From positions 1 to 64,000 of the forward strand of contig JAILRP010000056.1 of assembly GCA_024698075.1 (NCBI GenBank): a stretch of DNA of 64,000 bases, given 5' to 3'. Shown in pieces: positions 28,453 to 37,538 of the stretch; position 1 is the first letter of the stretch; each line of letters starts with the position of its first letter. The notes beneath the pieces are model-generated. The model was given only the letters and a program-made list of their open reading frames with translations, ran no database searches and was not told where the DNA came from. The stretch comes from Lachnospiraceae bacterium (GTDB lineage: Bacteria > Bacillota > Clostridia > Lachnospirales > Lachnospiraceae). The position numbers and the translations under genes are program-made.

Positions 28453-29659
28453 CCCGTTCCTCACCCTCTCTTACGTTCGCAACATGCAGCAGGAAGAACA
28501 GATTGACTGAATAATCCGTCCATATGAGATCCACATCAAAGTATGACTCGAAGCATACCGCGAGCACCGCCAGGAACGCGCAGAGCCTGACACGGTTCCG
28601 GCTTATGCCCTTCCTTATCCCGTTCCAGCGCCTCAGCATCAGGAAGACGGTGAGGCCAAACACAATGACGCCGTGGATGACCAGGATATTGTACATCGCG
28701 TTGTGGACGTTGAACTCAAAAAACGATGTGATGGTCACATTTGTACCTATGCCGGTAAGGGGCTTTTTCCTGAACAGTTCCCAGAACTCGAGCCATATCG
28801 CCTCACGTCCCGAGAAAATGTTTTTATAGAAGAACGGCATCCTGAAATTGACACCCGTTGCCGAAAGCCAGACATAAAATGCCACAAACGCGAGCGAACC
28901 GAATATGGCGAGGCAGCATGCCGTCATAAAAAATCCCTTTTTCTCCCAAAGCTTTTTCGGAATGATGAAACGGAGGATAAAGAAGACCAGGAGCATGATG
29001 AACGCTCCCCTTGACCTGTGGTAGAGGCTGATCTGAAGGCATTTGATGAGCGCTGCGGTCACCGCAAGTCCCGCGATCGGATGCTTTTCCATGAGCGCTT
29101 CGAGAAAAACGAAGACGCCGAGCATCGAATAAACCGTAAAAGTCGCGGCAGTGTTCGTATTCATCGCAAACGACGAATAATCCGCAAACATCCACGTATA
29201 CACGCCGAAGAACCAGTATATGACCATGGCGGTATAGAGTGCCCCGAACAGATATACCTGCCATTTTCTAAAAGGCATCTCACCCGACAGATAAAAGATC
29301 ATCGCAAAGCTCGCCGCCACAAAAAAGCAGCCGAATCCCGAACGGACTATGAGGATGTTGATCCCCGTGGCAAGAACGAGCAGTATGAGCGCGATAAGAT
29401 CCTTGTCCGCTGTCCTGATCTTTTCCCGAATGTTCACGTTTACGGCAAACAGCACGGAAAGCATCAGAAATACGAACAGACCGACGTATTTCTCGGTAAG
29501 GCCGTAAAATCTCGGCACGAAAAAAGTAAGCGTATATCCCGTGAACATGATAAGGAGCACGGATGTGTTTATGATATCCTTTGCCCCTGTCTCTTCCCTT
29601 ATTTTTTTAAGACAAGCTCTGACATCAGCGATTCCAGAGCCCGTGCCCTTTCCTTCCAT
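28442..29659 (-). CDS. O-antigen ligase/polymerase-like membrane protein (second)
   Basis: A 405-residue protein with about 10-11 helices, sharing layout and motifs with the protein at 25875: FYKNIFSGREAIWLEFW, KPLTGIGTNVTI, VHNAMYNILVIHG and a following VFGLTVFLMLRR helix. The ATG at 29659 has GGGGAG about 9 bases before it and makes the gene overlap the GT4 gene upstream by 61 bases, more than other overlaps here, but no good start lies nearer. One of the two related proteins may polymerise and the other ligate, or each may serve a different polymer. Confidence 0.88.
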   Translation of the reverse strand: MEGKGTGSGIADVRACLKKIREETGAKDIINTSVLLIMFTGYTLTFFVPRFYGLTEKYVGLFVFLMLSVLFAVNVNIREKIRTADKDLIALILLVLATGINILIVRSGFGCFFVAASFAMIFYLSGEMPFRKWQVYLFGALYTAMVIYWFFGVYTWMFADYSSFAMNTNTAATFTVYSMLGVFVFLEALMEKHPIAGLAVTAALIKCLQISLYHRSRGAFIMLLVFFILRFIIPKKLWEKKGFFMTACCLAIFGSLAFVAFYVWLSATGVNFRMPFFYKNIFSGREAIWLEFWELFRKKPLTGIGTNVTITSFFEFNVHNAMYNILVIHGVIVFGLTVFLMLRRWNGIRKGISRNRVRLCAFLAVLAVCFESYFDVDLIWTDYSVNLFFLLHVANVREGEERDGS

Positions 29660-30591
29660 GAATCCGACTCCCCTGACAGTGCGGCGTATAGCCGCTTTGC
29701 ATTGGAATTTTCCAGATTGTATCTGATCTTTCCCGCGATCTCATCGGGATCCTCACAGTCATCGATGACATCCTCTTCCCGGAGCTCTCCGAATAGCTCA
29801 AGCGCTCCGACATGGCGCGAGCACAATATGGGGCATCCGCGCGACAGTGCCTCAAGCACTGCAAGCCCGAACGTCTCAAAGCAGCTGTTCTGGACGAAGA
29901 GGTCCGCCTCCGAATAAAGGCGCATGCACTCTTTTTCATCCACCAGCCCCATGTCCTTTACAAAATCATACGAATCTATCGCTCCGGTATCCGCACCTTC
30001 CGCGCCTATGACACACACATAAAGCTCCGGGTCATATAAAGCCCGAAGCTTTCCGACGGCCTCACATATATATCTTATCTTCTTTCTCGGCATTCCGCCG
30101 CCGACAGACAGGATCATATGGCTTTTCCCCCTGTCGAAAGGAATCTCTCGGTCCGGAAGATCGATGCCGTTCGTTATATGCCGGATCTTATCGGAATAAA
30201 GCGGATAATGCTCACGAAGCCACGCAGCAAAACCGGAGCTTACCGCAATGATTACATCCGTAAGCCCCATCATCTCCCGCTCGGCCCGGCTCATACTCTC
30301 ATCCGGCTCAAGATTTATCCCGTTCTCGTACTCAACGCATCCGTGCATGATATATGCCGACGGCTTGCCGAAAAGCTTTGCAAGCCTGAATCCGAGTATG
30401 TTCTGAAGGGAATACCCCGAGTATACGGCCGCATCACAGCGCAGGGTATTGACGATGATCTCGGGCACCCTTGATATCCTGCCTCTTCTCTTCTGATACA
30501 GCGTGCCTTCCGGGAGATTTTCGATATAGTATTTTGTTACATTCGCGGGCCCCGTGCCTGATACGGCATCACCCGCCATAAATATCCTCAT
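29599..30591 (-). CDS. GT4-family glycosyltransferase
   Basis: A 330-residue GT-B enzyme, short for the group: FMAGDAVSGTGPANVTKYYIENL at the start, AVSSGFAAWLREHYP, ILSVGGGMPRKKIRYICEAV and QNSCFETFGLAVLEALSRGCPILCS with the E-x7-E pattern. It works on a lipid-linked acceptor in the cytoplasm by inference. It overlaps the GT2 gene upstream by 23 bases. Donor sugar unknown. Confidence 0.9.
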   Translation of the reverse strand: MRIFMAGDAVSGTGPANVTKYYIENLPEGTLYQKRRGRISRVPEIIVNTLRCDAAVYSGYSLQNILGFRLAKLFGKPSAYIMHGCVEYENGINLEPDESMSRAEREMMGLTDVIIAVSSGFAAWLREHYPLYSDKIRHITNGIDLPDREIPFDRGKSHMILSVGGGMPRKKIRYICEAVGKLRALYDPELYVCVIGAEGADTGAIDSYDFVKDMGLVDEKECMRLYSEADLFVQNSCFETFGLAVLEALSRGCPILCSRHVGALELFGELREEDVIDDCEDPDEIAGKIRYNLENSNAKRLYAALSGESDSWKERARALESLMSELVLKK

Positions 30592-31360
30592 ATTCCCTGC
30601 GGCCCCTGAACATTTCCCTTACTGCCGCCCAAGCCGACATGCTGTCCGAATACAGCTTCCTCTTGCGCAGCGCGAACTGGAGTATCAGAAGCGGAGAAAA
30701 GCGGTGCGACATGGCGGCATAGTTCGCCCCCCTCGACACGAAAAACTCCGCATTGTATCCCTTAAACCATGTTGACTCTTCGTCCCGGACCTTCGCGATC
30801 ATCTCGGGGACATATACTATCTTTCTCTTATTTTTCAGGCAGTCGTAGAGGAACAGGTTCTCCTCCCCCATGAAAAACCTGGCGCCCGCTCCGAAAAGCT
30901 CATTGAACGGAATGTCCTTTACGCTTTCGCGGACAAATGCTATCTCGGGCGAAAATATCTTGAGCACGGAAAGATATCCCATCCTTCTCGGCCTGTCAAA
31001 TAAGGGGCGCTGCCTCTCAGGCCTTTTTATGAAAAAGATTATGATATCGGCATCATATTTCTGAAACGCCGCATTTATTATGCGGTCATAATCCTTTACG
31101 TACTCAACATCATTGTCACAGAGGATGCATATGCCGCCGGATGCATTTCTTATCGCCATGTTCCGGCTCTTTGAAAGTCCTCTCTCTTTTGTTTCGATGT
31201 ATGTCACGGAGGCGCTGCCATATTCCCCGTCTCTCGTCAGGGTACGGCGGCCTTCCCTGTCACACTGGTTTACTATCACGCAGTCCGTATGTATGCCCAA
31301 CGTGTCTATGTAATTTTCATCCTCAAGATGCATGGCTGACAGAAGGACTTCAGGACTCAT
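30569..31360 (-). CDS. GT2-like glycosyltransferase
   Basis: A 263-residue protein recognisable as GT-A/GT2 from ERGLSKSRNMAIRNASGGICILCDNDVEY: donor binding followed by a DND metal motif. It lacks the usual opening VSVIIPxYN; instead it starts with SPEVLLSAMHLED, like a distinct subgroup seen in anaerobe polysaccharide loci. The ATG directly follows the TAG of the GT2 gene upstream and is in the same frame, but each piece is a full-length GT, so these are two genes. No function beyond the family can be given. Confidence 0.8.
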   Translation of the reverse strand: MSPEVLLSAMHLEDENYIDTLGIHTDCVIVNQCDREGRRTLTRDGEYGSASVTYIETKERGLSKSRNMAIRNASGGICILCDNDVEYVKDYDRIINAAFQKYDADIIIFFIKRPERQRPLFDRPRRMGYLSVLKIFSPEIAFVRESVKDIPFNELFGAGARFFMGEENLFLYDCLKNKRKIVYVPEMIAKVRDEESTWFKGYNAEFFVSRGANYAAMSHRFSPLLILQFALRKRKLYSDSMSAWAAVREMFRGRREYEDIYGG

Positions 31361-32107
31361 CTATACTCTCCTTGCAACGGCTCGTACCGCCCAGAAGCAG
31401 AAACAGTACATGCTGTATATCCTGCCGAGATGCTCGACATTGCGGTAAAGGTTCCAGATCCGCCTTACCGCTTCCGCCTTGTTTGAAGAAAGGGACTTTC
31501 CCATGCGGCGGTAAAGCGTCAGGCTCTCATCAAGTCCGAAACCCGTAAACCCGGCTTTCAGGACCTTCCACCACGTTGCGGTATCCTCGCTCTTCACATC
31601 CGGCATCAGGATGATATCCCTGCCGGTCTTTTCGGTATCGAACATGACCGTGCTCGTGAAGATGGTCGTGTTCTTAAGAGCCTGGGTATATGTTATCTGG
31701 CCGGGGACGGATACCACCCTGCCGAGTCCATGCCCCGATGCATCGGCAAATTCGTATCCGGTGAAGGAGAACGCGGCATCCGTTTTCTCCATGAACCTTA
31801 CCTGTTTTTCAAGTTTGTCGGCCATCCACAGATCATCGGCATCAAGAAAAGCTATATACCGTCCCGATGATGCCTCGATGCCCGTATTCCTTGCGCCCGC
31901 CGCGCCTTTTGTCTTAGTATTATCAAGGAGCCTTACCCTGTCGGACAGATACTTTCCGATAATGCCGGCGCTGTCATCAGAGGAACCGTCGTCCACGAGC
32001 AGAAGCTCATAGTCCGTATAGCTCTGGGCAAGAACGGAGGCGATCGTATCGGCTATGCACTCGGCCGCATTGTAAACCGGGACCACTATGCTAACCCTGC
32101 TGTTCAT
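31361..32107 (-). CDS. GT2-family glycosyltransferase
   Basis: A 248-residue GT-A enzyme with VSIVVPVYNAAECIADTIASVL, LLLVDDGSSDDSAGI, KGAAGARNTGIEASSGRYIAFLDADDLW (DxD) in the usual order. The ATG at 32107 is chosen because AAGGAG stands 8 bases before it; the longer frame adds only translated ribosome-site sequence. The last residues (WAVRAVARRV) are basic and hydrophobic and could touch the membrane. It overlaps the sugar transferase gene by 17 bases. Confidence 0.92.
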   Translation of the reverse strand: MNSRVSIVVPVYNAAECIADTIASVLAQSYTDYELLLVDDGSSDDSAGIIGKYLSDRVRLLDNTKTKGAAGARNTGIEASSGRYIAFLDADDLWMADKLEKQVRFMEKTDAAFSFTGYEFADASGHGLGRVVSVPGQITYTQALKNTTIFTSTVMFDTEKTGRDIILMPDVKSEDTATWWKVLKAGFTGFGLDESLTLYRRMGKSLSSNKAEAVRRIWNLYRNVEHLGRIYSMYCFCFWAVRAVARRV

Positions 32108-33464
32108 CGCCCGCTCCTTCCGGAAGGCCTTCATCCGCCACACCTTCAGCGCTGCCTATCATGAACAGCGTCTTGACGGTCAGTATCAGAAGCCGCAGAT
32201 CGAGCCATATGGAAAAGTTCTCGATATAGAACAGGTCGAGCTTGAGCTTGTCGTAAGGCCTGGTATTGTATTTGCCGTATACCTGAGCATACCCGGTGAT
32301 CCCGGCCTTGACCTTTGTCCTGTATGCGAACTCCGGCATCATCTTGGTATACTCCTCTATTATCTCCGGCCGTTCGGGACGCGGTCCTACAAATGACATG
32401 TCTCCGCGAAGGACATTGAACAGCTGCGGAAGCTCATCGATGCGGAACTTCCTTATGACCTGTCCGACCGGCGTGATCCTGTAATCATTTTTCTGTGCGA
32501 GCCTTGCAACCCCGTCACCCTCAGCATGCTCTATCATGCTCCGAAACTTTATGATCTTAAATTCCTTACCGCCCCTTGTGCATCTTACCTGCCTGTAGAA
32601 GACGCTTCCGCCGTCACAGGCTTTGACGCATGCCGCGGTCACGAGCATTATCGGGGATGTGAGGATGATCATGACAAGGGAGAGGATTATGTCGAAGATC
32701 CTTTTTATCAGCCTCTGCTCGGCTTCCACCGGATCGCTCTTCGTATAAAGGAGCGGAGTGTCGAACACATGGATGTTCTGAGAACCTTTCAGCACGATAT
32801 CCATTATCTTCGGGCTTACGTATATCTCCCTGTCGTTCTCATAGCAGCATTTGAACAGAGTGTTCCTTATGTCGTTCGGGATGTCCCAGAGCATTACCGC
32901 CTCATGTTTTTCTATCTCGCTGCTTATGCCCTCCATGTCAGCCGAAACGCTCATGGACTTCGTCACGGTAAACTGGTGCCTTCTTGTCAGGAATTTCTGC
33001 AGGATGATGTCCTGGCTGTTTCCGCCGTAAAGGAGAAGTACATCTATCGGCGGGAAAAGTGCCCGGTATCCGAGCGTTGCTCCGATTATCCACAGGCCGA
33101 TCAGAAAACACTGTACGACCATTCCTATGATGAGCGGGACAACCGTCGGAAAACGGTAGGAGAGAAGGCAGATTATGCCGTAGAAGATGACATTGGTAAC
33201 AAGCGTCGCAAACCCCTGGGAAAGCGTCAGCTCGATCATTCGGAAAGATCCTATCTTCAGTCCTCCGTACATAAGCGATGCAACAATGAGAATGAGAAGG
33301 TAAACGGCGGCTATGAACACGTGCCCCCAGAAATAGAACGCCTTCGGGATGCCGGTGTTATAGTGCCAGTACCATACGTACAGCATGACACCGCATTCCG
33401 CCGCCAATATGAGCAGGGATGCAAAAAACAGATATGATCTTTTCTGAAACTGTTTACGGTTCAA
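32091..33464 (-). CDS. Polyprenyl glycosylphosphotransferase (initiating enzyme 2)
   Basis: A second long-form initiating transferase of 457 residues with the same layout as that at 9890: N-terminal helices, a middle nucleotide-binding-like domain (DVLLLYGGNSQDIIL), a further helix and the catalytic part with FYRQVRCTRGGKEF, IIKFRSM, FRIDELPQLFNVLRGDMSFVGPRPE and YAQVYGKYNT. The start is TTG at 33464 with AAGGAG 8 bases upstream. Having two such genes argues that the locus builds two polymers, or the same one with two alternative first sugars. Confidence 0.92.
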   Translation of the reverse strand: MNRKQFQKRSYLFFASLLILAAECGVMLYVWYWHYNTGIPKAFYFWGHVFIAAVYLLILIVASLMYGGLKIGSFRMIELTLSQGFATLVTNVIFYGIICLLSYRFPTVVPLIIGMVVQCFLIGLWIIGATLGYRALFPPIDVLLLYGGNSQDIILQKFLTRRHQFTVTKSMSVSADMEGISSEIEKHEAVMLWDIPNDIRNTLFKCCYENDREIYVSPKIMDIVLKGSQNIHVFDTPLLYTKSDPVEAEQRLIKRIFDIILSLVMIILTSPIMLVTAACVKACDGGSVFYRQVRCTRGGKEFKIIKFRSMIEHAEGDGVARLAQKNDYRITPVGQVIRKFRIDELPQLFNVLRGDMSFVGPRPERPEIIEEYTKMMPEFAYRTKVKAGITGYAQVYGKYNTRPYDKLKLDLFYIENFSIWLDLRLLILTVKTLFMIGSAEGVADEGLPEGAGDEQQG

Positions 33465-33469
33465 ACTTC

Positions 33470-34345
33470 CTACTCCTTGTTAAGAAGGAGCAGCAGAGCC
33501 GCGTAAGCACATCCGGCAGCTATGCCGGCCCATCCAAGCCGGCTCCCGGAAAATACGGGCCGTCCCGACCTGTGCGCATATATAACATAACGGCCCAGAT
33601 ATTTCAGCTTCAGCAGTCCGGGCGGGGTTATAAAAGCTCTCTGCTCATAGAAGAGGTAGAAAGCATTGACGTTTTCCCGCTTCAGCTTTTCTACCGAGCC
33701 GGTGTACCCGCCCTCCGTGATCTCACAGACCGTCACTATGCGCGGCAGAACGGCGAGCACACACACCTCATCTATTTTATCATAAATATAGTCCTCAGGT
33801 ACATACTTTTCGTCCTCTATCTCGGGGAACGGAAAGCGCCTGAGAAGCTCGGTCTTATACATGAGCGTTGTCTCTCCGGAAAATCCCTTAAGATACAGTC
33901 CGAACAATGTTGAGGTTTTTACATCGGGAAATTCGTCTTTTCCAAGAAGCTTCTCATTTGTGCTTCCTTTATGCGCAACGACGCCGCCGATCTCTGCGAT
34001 GCCGCTGCTTTCGGAAACCGCACGGTCATATGCGGCGAGCAGATCCTCGACCGCGGTCTGCGTAAAGACGTCATCGGAGTCAAGACACACGAAAAGAGGG
34101 GCGGCAGCAAGCGCGGCCCCGGTGTTATGGGCACGCATCTTTCCCCCGTTCTCCCTGTAATGGTAGCGTATCTTTATCCTTCCCTCATCGATCCACTTCT
34201 TGACCTCGTCATCCGTCCTGTCAGTTGAGCCGTCATCAACTATCAGCCACTCAAAGTCCTTGACGGTCTGGGCGGTAAGGCTCGCATATACACGTGCGAG
34301 AAGTTCTCTTCTGTTGTATGTCGGGGTAAATACCGTAAGCCTCAT
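33470..34345 (-). CDS. GT2-family glycosyltransferase with C-terminal membrane segment
   Basis: A 291-residue GT-A enzyme: LTVFTPTYNRRELLARVYASL, FEWLIVDDGSTDRTDD, FVCLDSDDVFTQTAVEDL (DSDD). Near the end a hydrophobic stretch (LGWAGIAAGCAYAALLLLL) suggests membrane anchoring. The ATG overlaps the stop of the membrane protein gene upstream (ATGA). Similar proteins act on lipid-linked oligosaccharides; the sugar is unknown. Confidence 0.9.
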   Translation of the reverse strand: MRLTVFTPTYNRRELLARVYASLTAQTVKDFEWLIVDDGSTDRTDDEVKKWIDEGRIKIRYHYRENGGKMRAHNTGAALAAAPLFVCLDSDDVFTQTAVEDLLAAYDRAVSESSGIAEIGGVVAHKGSTNEKLLGKDEFPDVKTSTLFGLYLKGFSGETTLMYKTELLRRFPFPEIEDEKYVPEDYIYDKIDEVCVLAVLPRIVTVCEITEGGYTGSVEKLKRENVNAFYLFYEQRAFITPPGLLKLKYLGRYVIYAHRSGRPVFSGSRLGWAGIAAGCAYAALLLLLNKE

Positions 34346-35229
34346 TTGAGCCTCCTGAAGCTGAACCTGTGCTCGGCCCCGGTATAATCAACAAGACCGT
34401 AATCACCCACGGCGCCGTCAAGCTTGAACACCGTATGTGTGCCTGTCTGTCCTATCTCTCGAAGACCTGCAGATCTTACATATGATGTCTGCGGATGCCC
34501 CTTCGTAAGGACAACATACGGTGTTGCCGTCTTTATCAGGGCGTCTGTAAAATCGCCTTCATCCACATTCTGGTTCCGAACCAGCACGGCCAGGATCTTA
34601 TACTCCGGCATCCCGTCATCGGACAGCATCTCATCGGTATATGAGTAATTCACCGCATACAGGTACTGCTCCCTGTCGATGGCGAGAAGCATCTTCGGGT
34701 CGTACTGCCTTATCTCCATGTTATATCCGTATTCGAAAAATGCCCGTGTATACTCGGTACCCGAATCCTCATGTATCAGATCCGATATCTCTATCAGCTC
34801 ATCGTCGATCTTATAAATGTTCTGTGCCGCATGGCCGCCGCTATATACGAAGTTCCCTCCGAGAATGAACATCGCGGCCGTAAGGATCGCATATAAAACC
34901 TTCCTGCTCGTGCACTTTTCATCCATAATAACGGTTGTCAGCACATATGGAACAAGTATGATGACCGGGGCTATCCAGAAAAGCCTGTAGTACTCGCTGC
35001 TGACGTCAAATATCCGGTCCAGCACGATGGGAACAAAGGGGTTGTAAACCGTGATCATCAGCACGACGGCATTAGGTATGAACATCTCCCTCACCTTCGT
35101 GCTGCCCTTTATGAAAACATAGGCAAGGCAGAAAAGATACATGACAAAAAAGCCCGTTCCCGATGTGTAAAGATTCAGGCATTTAAACAGGTATCCTATT
35201 CCGTTTTCGAAAACATTCACACCCTGCAT
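34342..35229 (-). CDS. Membrane protein, C-terminal half of a split GT-C-like protein
   Basis: A 295-residue protein with about four or five helices in the first 140 residues, then a soluble, probably extracellular domain ending in PYVVLTKGHPQTSYVRSAG and VFKLDGAVGDYG. It is in the same frame as the gene upstream: the codons are TAG, ACG, then this ATG. The sequence GAGG sits over that stop, 6 bases before the ATG, so re-initiation could make it a separate polypeptide. Together the two halves (about 650 residues) look like one membrane protein of the type I recall as DUF6077. Function unknown; see the finding on the stop codon. Confidence 0.75.
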   Translation of the reverse strand: MQGVNVFENGIGYLFKCLNLYTSGTGFFVMYLFCLAYVFIKGSTKVREMFIPNAVVLMITVYNPFVPIVLDRIFDVSSEYYRLFWIAPVIILVPYVLTTVIMDEKCTSRKVLYAILTAAMFILGGNFVYSGGHAAQNIYKIDDELIEISDLIHEDSGTEYTRAFFEYGYNMEIRQYDPKMLLAIDREQYLYAVNYSYTDEMLSDDGMPEYKILAVLVRNQNVDEGDFTDALIKTATPYVVLTKGHPQTSYVRSAGLREIGQTGTHTVFKLDGAVGDYGLVDYTGAEHRFSFRRLK

Positions 35230-35232
35230 CGT

Positions 35233-36294
35233 CTACCTCGGAAAAGTGTATATCGCAAAGTAGCCTTTGACGTACAGAACATATATGAGCATCATGGCGA
35301 TCTCCGGAAGTATGCACAGGCAGAGCTTCGGCAGCATTCCCCATTTCTTTTTGAGGACGGCATAGGGCACGAACAGCACAAAAACCTCCGCCGGGATCAC
35401 CATGTTCGCGGTGGAGCTGACCGTCGCGGTGCCAAGGCAGACTATAAAGAGCTTCACAAACAGCCCCTTTGCATCCGGCAGTTCGCACAGTTCCATGAAC
35501 AGTATGAAAATGAGTATTACCGAAATGTTCGCGACTATCGATTTTCCTTCATAAGTCCGCTGCATCAGGAAGTTGGATGACGTATAAAGGCTTATGAACA
35601 TATAGTTGATGAAAGTCATCAGGACATACATCAAAAGTGCACGCTTGTGGTCCTTGAAAAAGGATGTGCATATCCGGACATAAAGCATGTTGGCCATGAT
35701 CATGACGGCCGCCGTCATCACCGTCTTGGTCTCGACGAGCGCGGGAATGCCGGTAAGAGTGCATATGACCGCATCATTGGCAAAATATGTCGCAAACACA
35801 TAACGCAGTTCGAAGTGGTCCTGCCAGTTTCCCGTAAACGGATCATAAACGTTTATCATATCCGTATCGACGTTCGTCGCCACGTTTGCCACATAATACG
35901 CAGCATCCAATGTAAAGCTGTAGGTGATAACGGCAAACAGAACGGCGAGTGCCGTGACAGCCGCGACGGTCATGAAAAAATACCGTCCTTCAGAAAATAC
36001 GGAAGCTGCTTTCCGGATCTTCTCATGCCACTGCCTGCCGAACAGCACGATGGCAAACAGCGTGATGAGCGCGCAAGGGAATACCCATATCCTTGCCAGA
36101 AGCGAAAGAGGCCTGTATGTGAACATTACGGGCAGGCAGAATGCGGCAAACAGCGCATGATATGCAAAGAACCCCGTGGCGGCCGTGACCGCCGCGGACC
36201 AATTCTGCCCTTTCCGTACACAGAAAAAGCTTCCGAACGCCATGTAGATTATGAAATTTACGAGAAGCAGCGCTGCCGCTTTTAAGATGATCAT
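35233..36294 (-). CDS. Membrane protein, N-terminal half of a split GT-C-like protein
   Basis: A 353-residue polytopic protein with about 10 helices. The loop near residue 130 reads TLDAAYYVANVATNVDTDM followed by NVYDPFTG; an acidic residue and tyrosines in the first large outer loop recall GT-C glycosyltransferases and the DUF6077 membrane proteins, from memory. It has no soluble C-terminal domain: it ends in LYVKGYFAIYTFPR before a TAG. The start is the ATG at 36294 (TGATG with the gene upstream). It is likely part of polymer extension or decoration outside the membrane, but no reaction can be assigned. Confidence 0.75.
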   Translation of the reverse strand: MIILKAAALLLVNFIIYMAFGSFFCVRKGQNWSAAVTAATGFFAYHALFAAFCLPVMFTYRPLSLLARIWVFPCALITLFAIVLFGRQWHEKIRKAASVFSEGRYFFMTVAAVTALAVLFAVITYSFTLDAAYYVANVATNVDTDMINVYDPFTGNWQDHFELRYVFATYFANDAVICTLTGIPALVETKTVMTAAVMIMANMLYVRICTSFFKDHKRALLMYVLMTFINYMFISLYTSSNFLMQRTYEGKSIVANISVILIFILFMELCELPDAKGLFVKLFIVCLGTATVSSTANMVIPAEVFVLFVPYAVLKKKWGMLPKLCLCILPEIAMMLIYVLYVKGYFAIYTFPR

Positions 36295-37538
36295 CAAAGT
36301 TCTTTTAACTCTTTTCTGCCGATAACGTATATCTTACCCGCACTGACTGCACCAGACTTGACAAGTGAGCGCATCGCACCGGAGTCTTCATCCCCTTCGC
36401 CGTATACATACCACTTGTCGACCGCATTGCCGTATGTATCGAAGAATGCCTTTAATGAATCCGTATTTTCGCTTCCGCCCCCGCCGACGAACGTGATCTC
36501 TCCGTCGCTTCCGTTAAGCAGATACCCGTCGGCTTTACCATCCGCGCCTATATACTCATAAACGCTCAAGGTTCCCTTCATGTCCTCCTGAAGGCCAACC
36601 GTCACGGCATACAACCTGTTGATCTTGCTGTTGAGGACCGCCACCGCGGCTATGAGCAGTACCGCCAGGGCTCCGAGGGCTATCGCCAGATTCCTTGCAT
36701 TTACTATCCTGTGCTTTTTCATATCCCATTCCTCCTCAGGATCGTCTTCCTCATCCAATCTTCCCTTATCGTCCTCCGGCATGCTCCTTACGGCTTCCGT
36801 CAGTATAACCGCAAGGGTGCCGAGCACTGCGTGGACCGCAAATGCCGGGAGCGAAAACCACGACAGCAGCATGGTCATCCCCGTCTGTGCCGCGGACTGG
36901 TATCCCCACATGCTGAGCAGAGCGGATGCCAGCAATGCCGCAGGCTTCTTTGCCCCCGTAAGAAAACAGTCAAACACCGACATATAGCATACATAATAGA
37001 ACACTATGAATACCGGCGGCATGACTGTATAAACGAATTCAAGCGGATGCATCCTCATCACCGACGACATGGTGCCGACGAGCACCATCATCGGGTCACC
37101 GAAAAACGTATGCGCACCTTCATATACGGCGGCAGCCGTCCTTACCGGCCTTATCGCCTCCGTACCCTCAAATCTGTAAGCACATGCGGCATATATCTGA
37201 AAAGCGATGAGCGTTGCGGATAAAATGCAGAGTATAATATAGGCCAAGCCCTTGTCATCTTTTTCCGGCCGCACTGCCTTACGGCCCCTCCTTCCGGCCA
37301 CATAGCCCGAGGCGGCAATGGCAACGGCCGCAGCCATTACGATTCCGAAGCTTACGTTCACGGGAAGCGGGATAAGGCTTAATAGGCCTCCGGCCATGAC
37401 CGTAATACACCCTCCGAAAGCTATGCGGAACGAGGACCTGCAGAAGGCACCGTATCTTCCGAGCAGCTTCTCGCCCCAGGCGCCCGAATAGTATGCAAGT
37501 ATATAAAACACCGGGAAAGGCAGGATATATCTCATCAT
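36294..37538 (-). CDS. Polytopic membrane protein with cytoplasmic acidic loop and outer domain
   Basis: A 414-residue protein of unknown function. It has about 8-9 helices, then an acidic loop (EDDKGRLDEEDDPEEEWDMKK), one further helix near residue 290 and an extracellular domain of about 110 residues (VTVGLQEDMKGTLSVYEYIG...). The segment RPVRTAAAVYEGAHTFFG aligns in position with the outer loop of the protein at 35233, which suggests distant relationship. The ATG at 37538 overlaps the stop of the next gene upstream by 4 bases; GGGAGG is 11 bases before it. Confidence 0.75.
   Translation of the reverse strand: MMRYILPFPVFYILAYYSGAWGEKLLGRYGAFCRSSFRIAFGGCITVMAGGLLSLIPLPVNVSFGIVMAAAVAIAASGYVAGRRGRKAVRPEKDDKGLAYIILCILSATLIAFQIYAACAYRFEGTEAIRPVRTAAAVYEGAHTFFGDPMMVLVGTMSSVMRMHPLEFVYTVMPPVFIVFYYVCYMSVFDCFLTGAKKPAALLASALLSMWGYQSAAQTGMTMLLSWFSLPAFAVHAVLGTLAVILTEAVRSMPEDDKGRLDEEDDPEEEWDMKKHRIVNARNLAIALGALAVLLIAAVAVLNSKINRLYAVTVGLQEDMKGTLSVYEYIGADGKADGYLLNGSDGEITFVGGGGSENTDSLKAFFDTYGNAVDKWYVYGEGDEDSGAMRSLVKSGAVSAGKIYVIGRKELKEL

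Noticed and set aside
29018..29917. Plus-strand open frame of 299 codons
   Set aside because: Antisense to the ligase-like and GT4 genes; charged, low-quality sequence without a start signal.
30569..32107. In-frame stop between two GT2 genes as a split gene
   Set aside because: Although stop and next ATG are adjacent and in frame, each side carries its own donor-binding and DxD-like motifs, so these are two complete enzymes.
32526..33437. Plus-strand open frame of 303 codons
   Set aside because: Antisense shadow of the initiating sugar transferase at 32091-33464; the product is rich in Tyr/His/Arg with no recognisable pattern.
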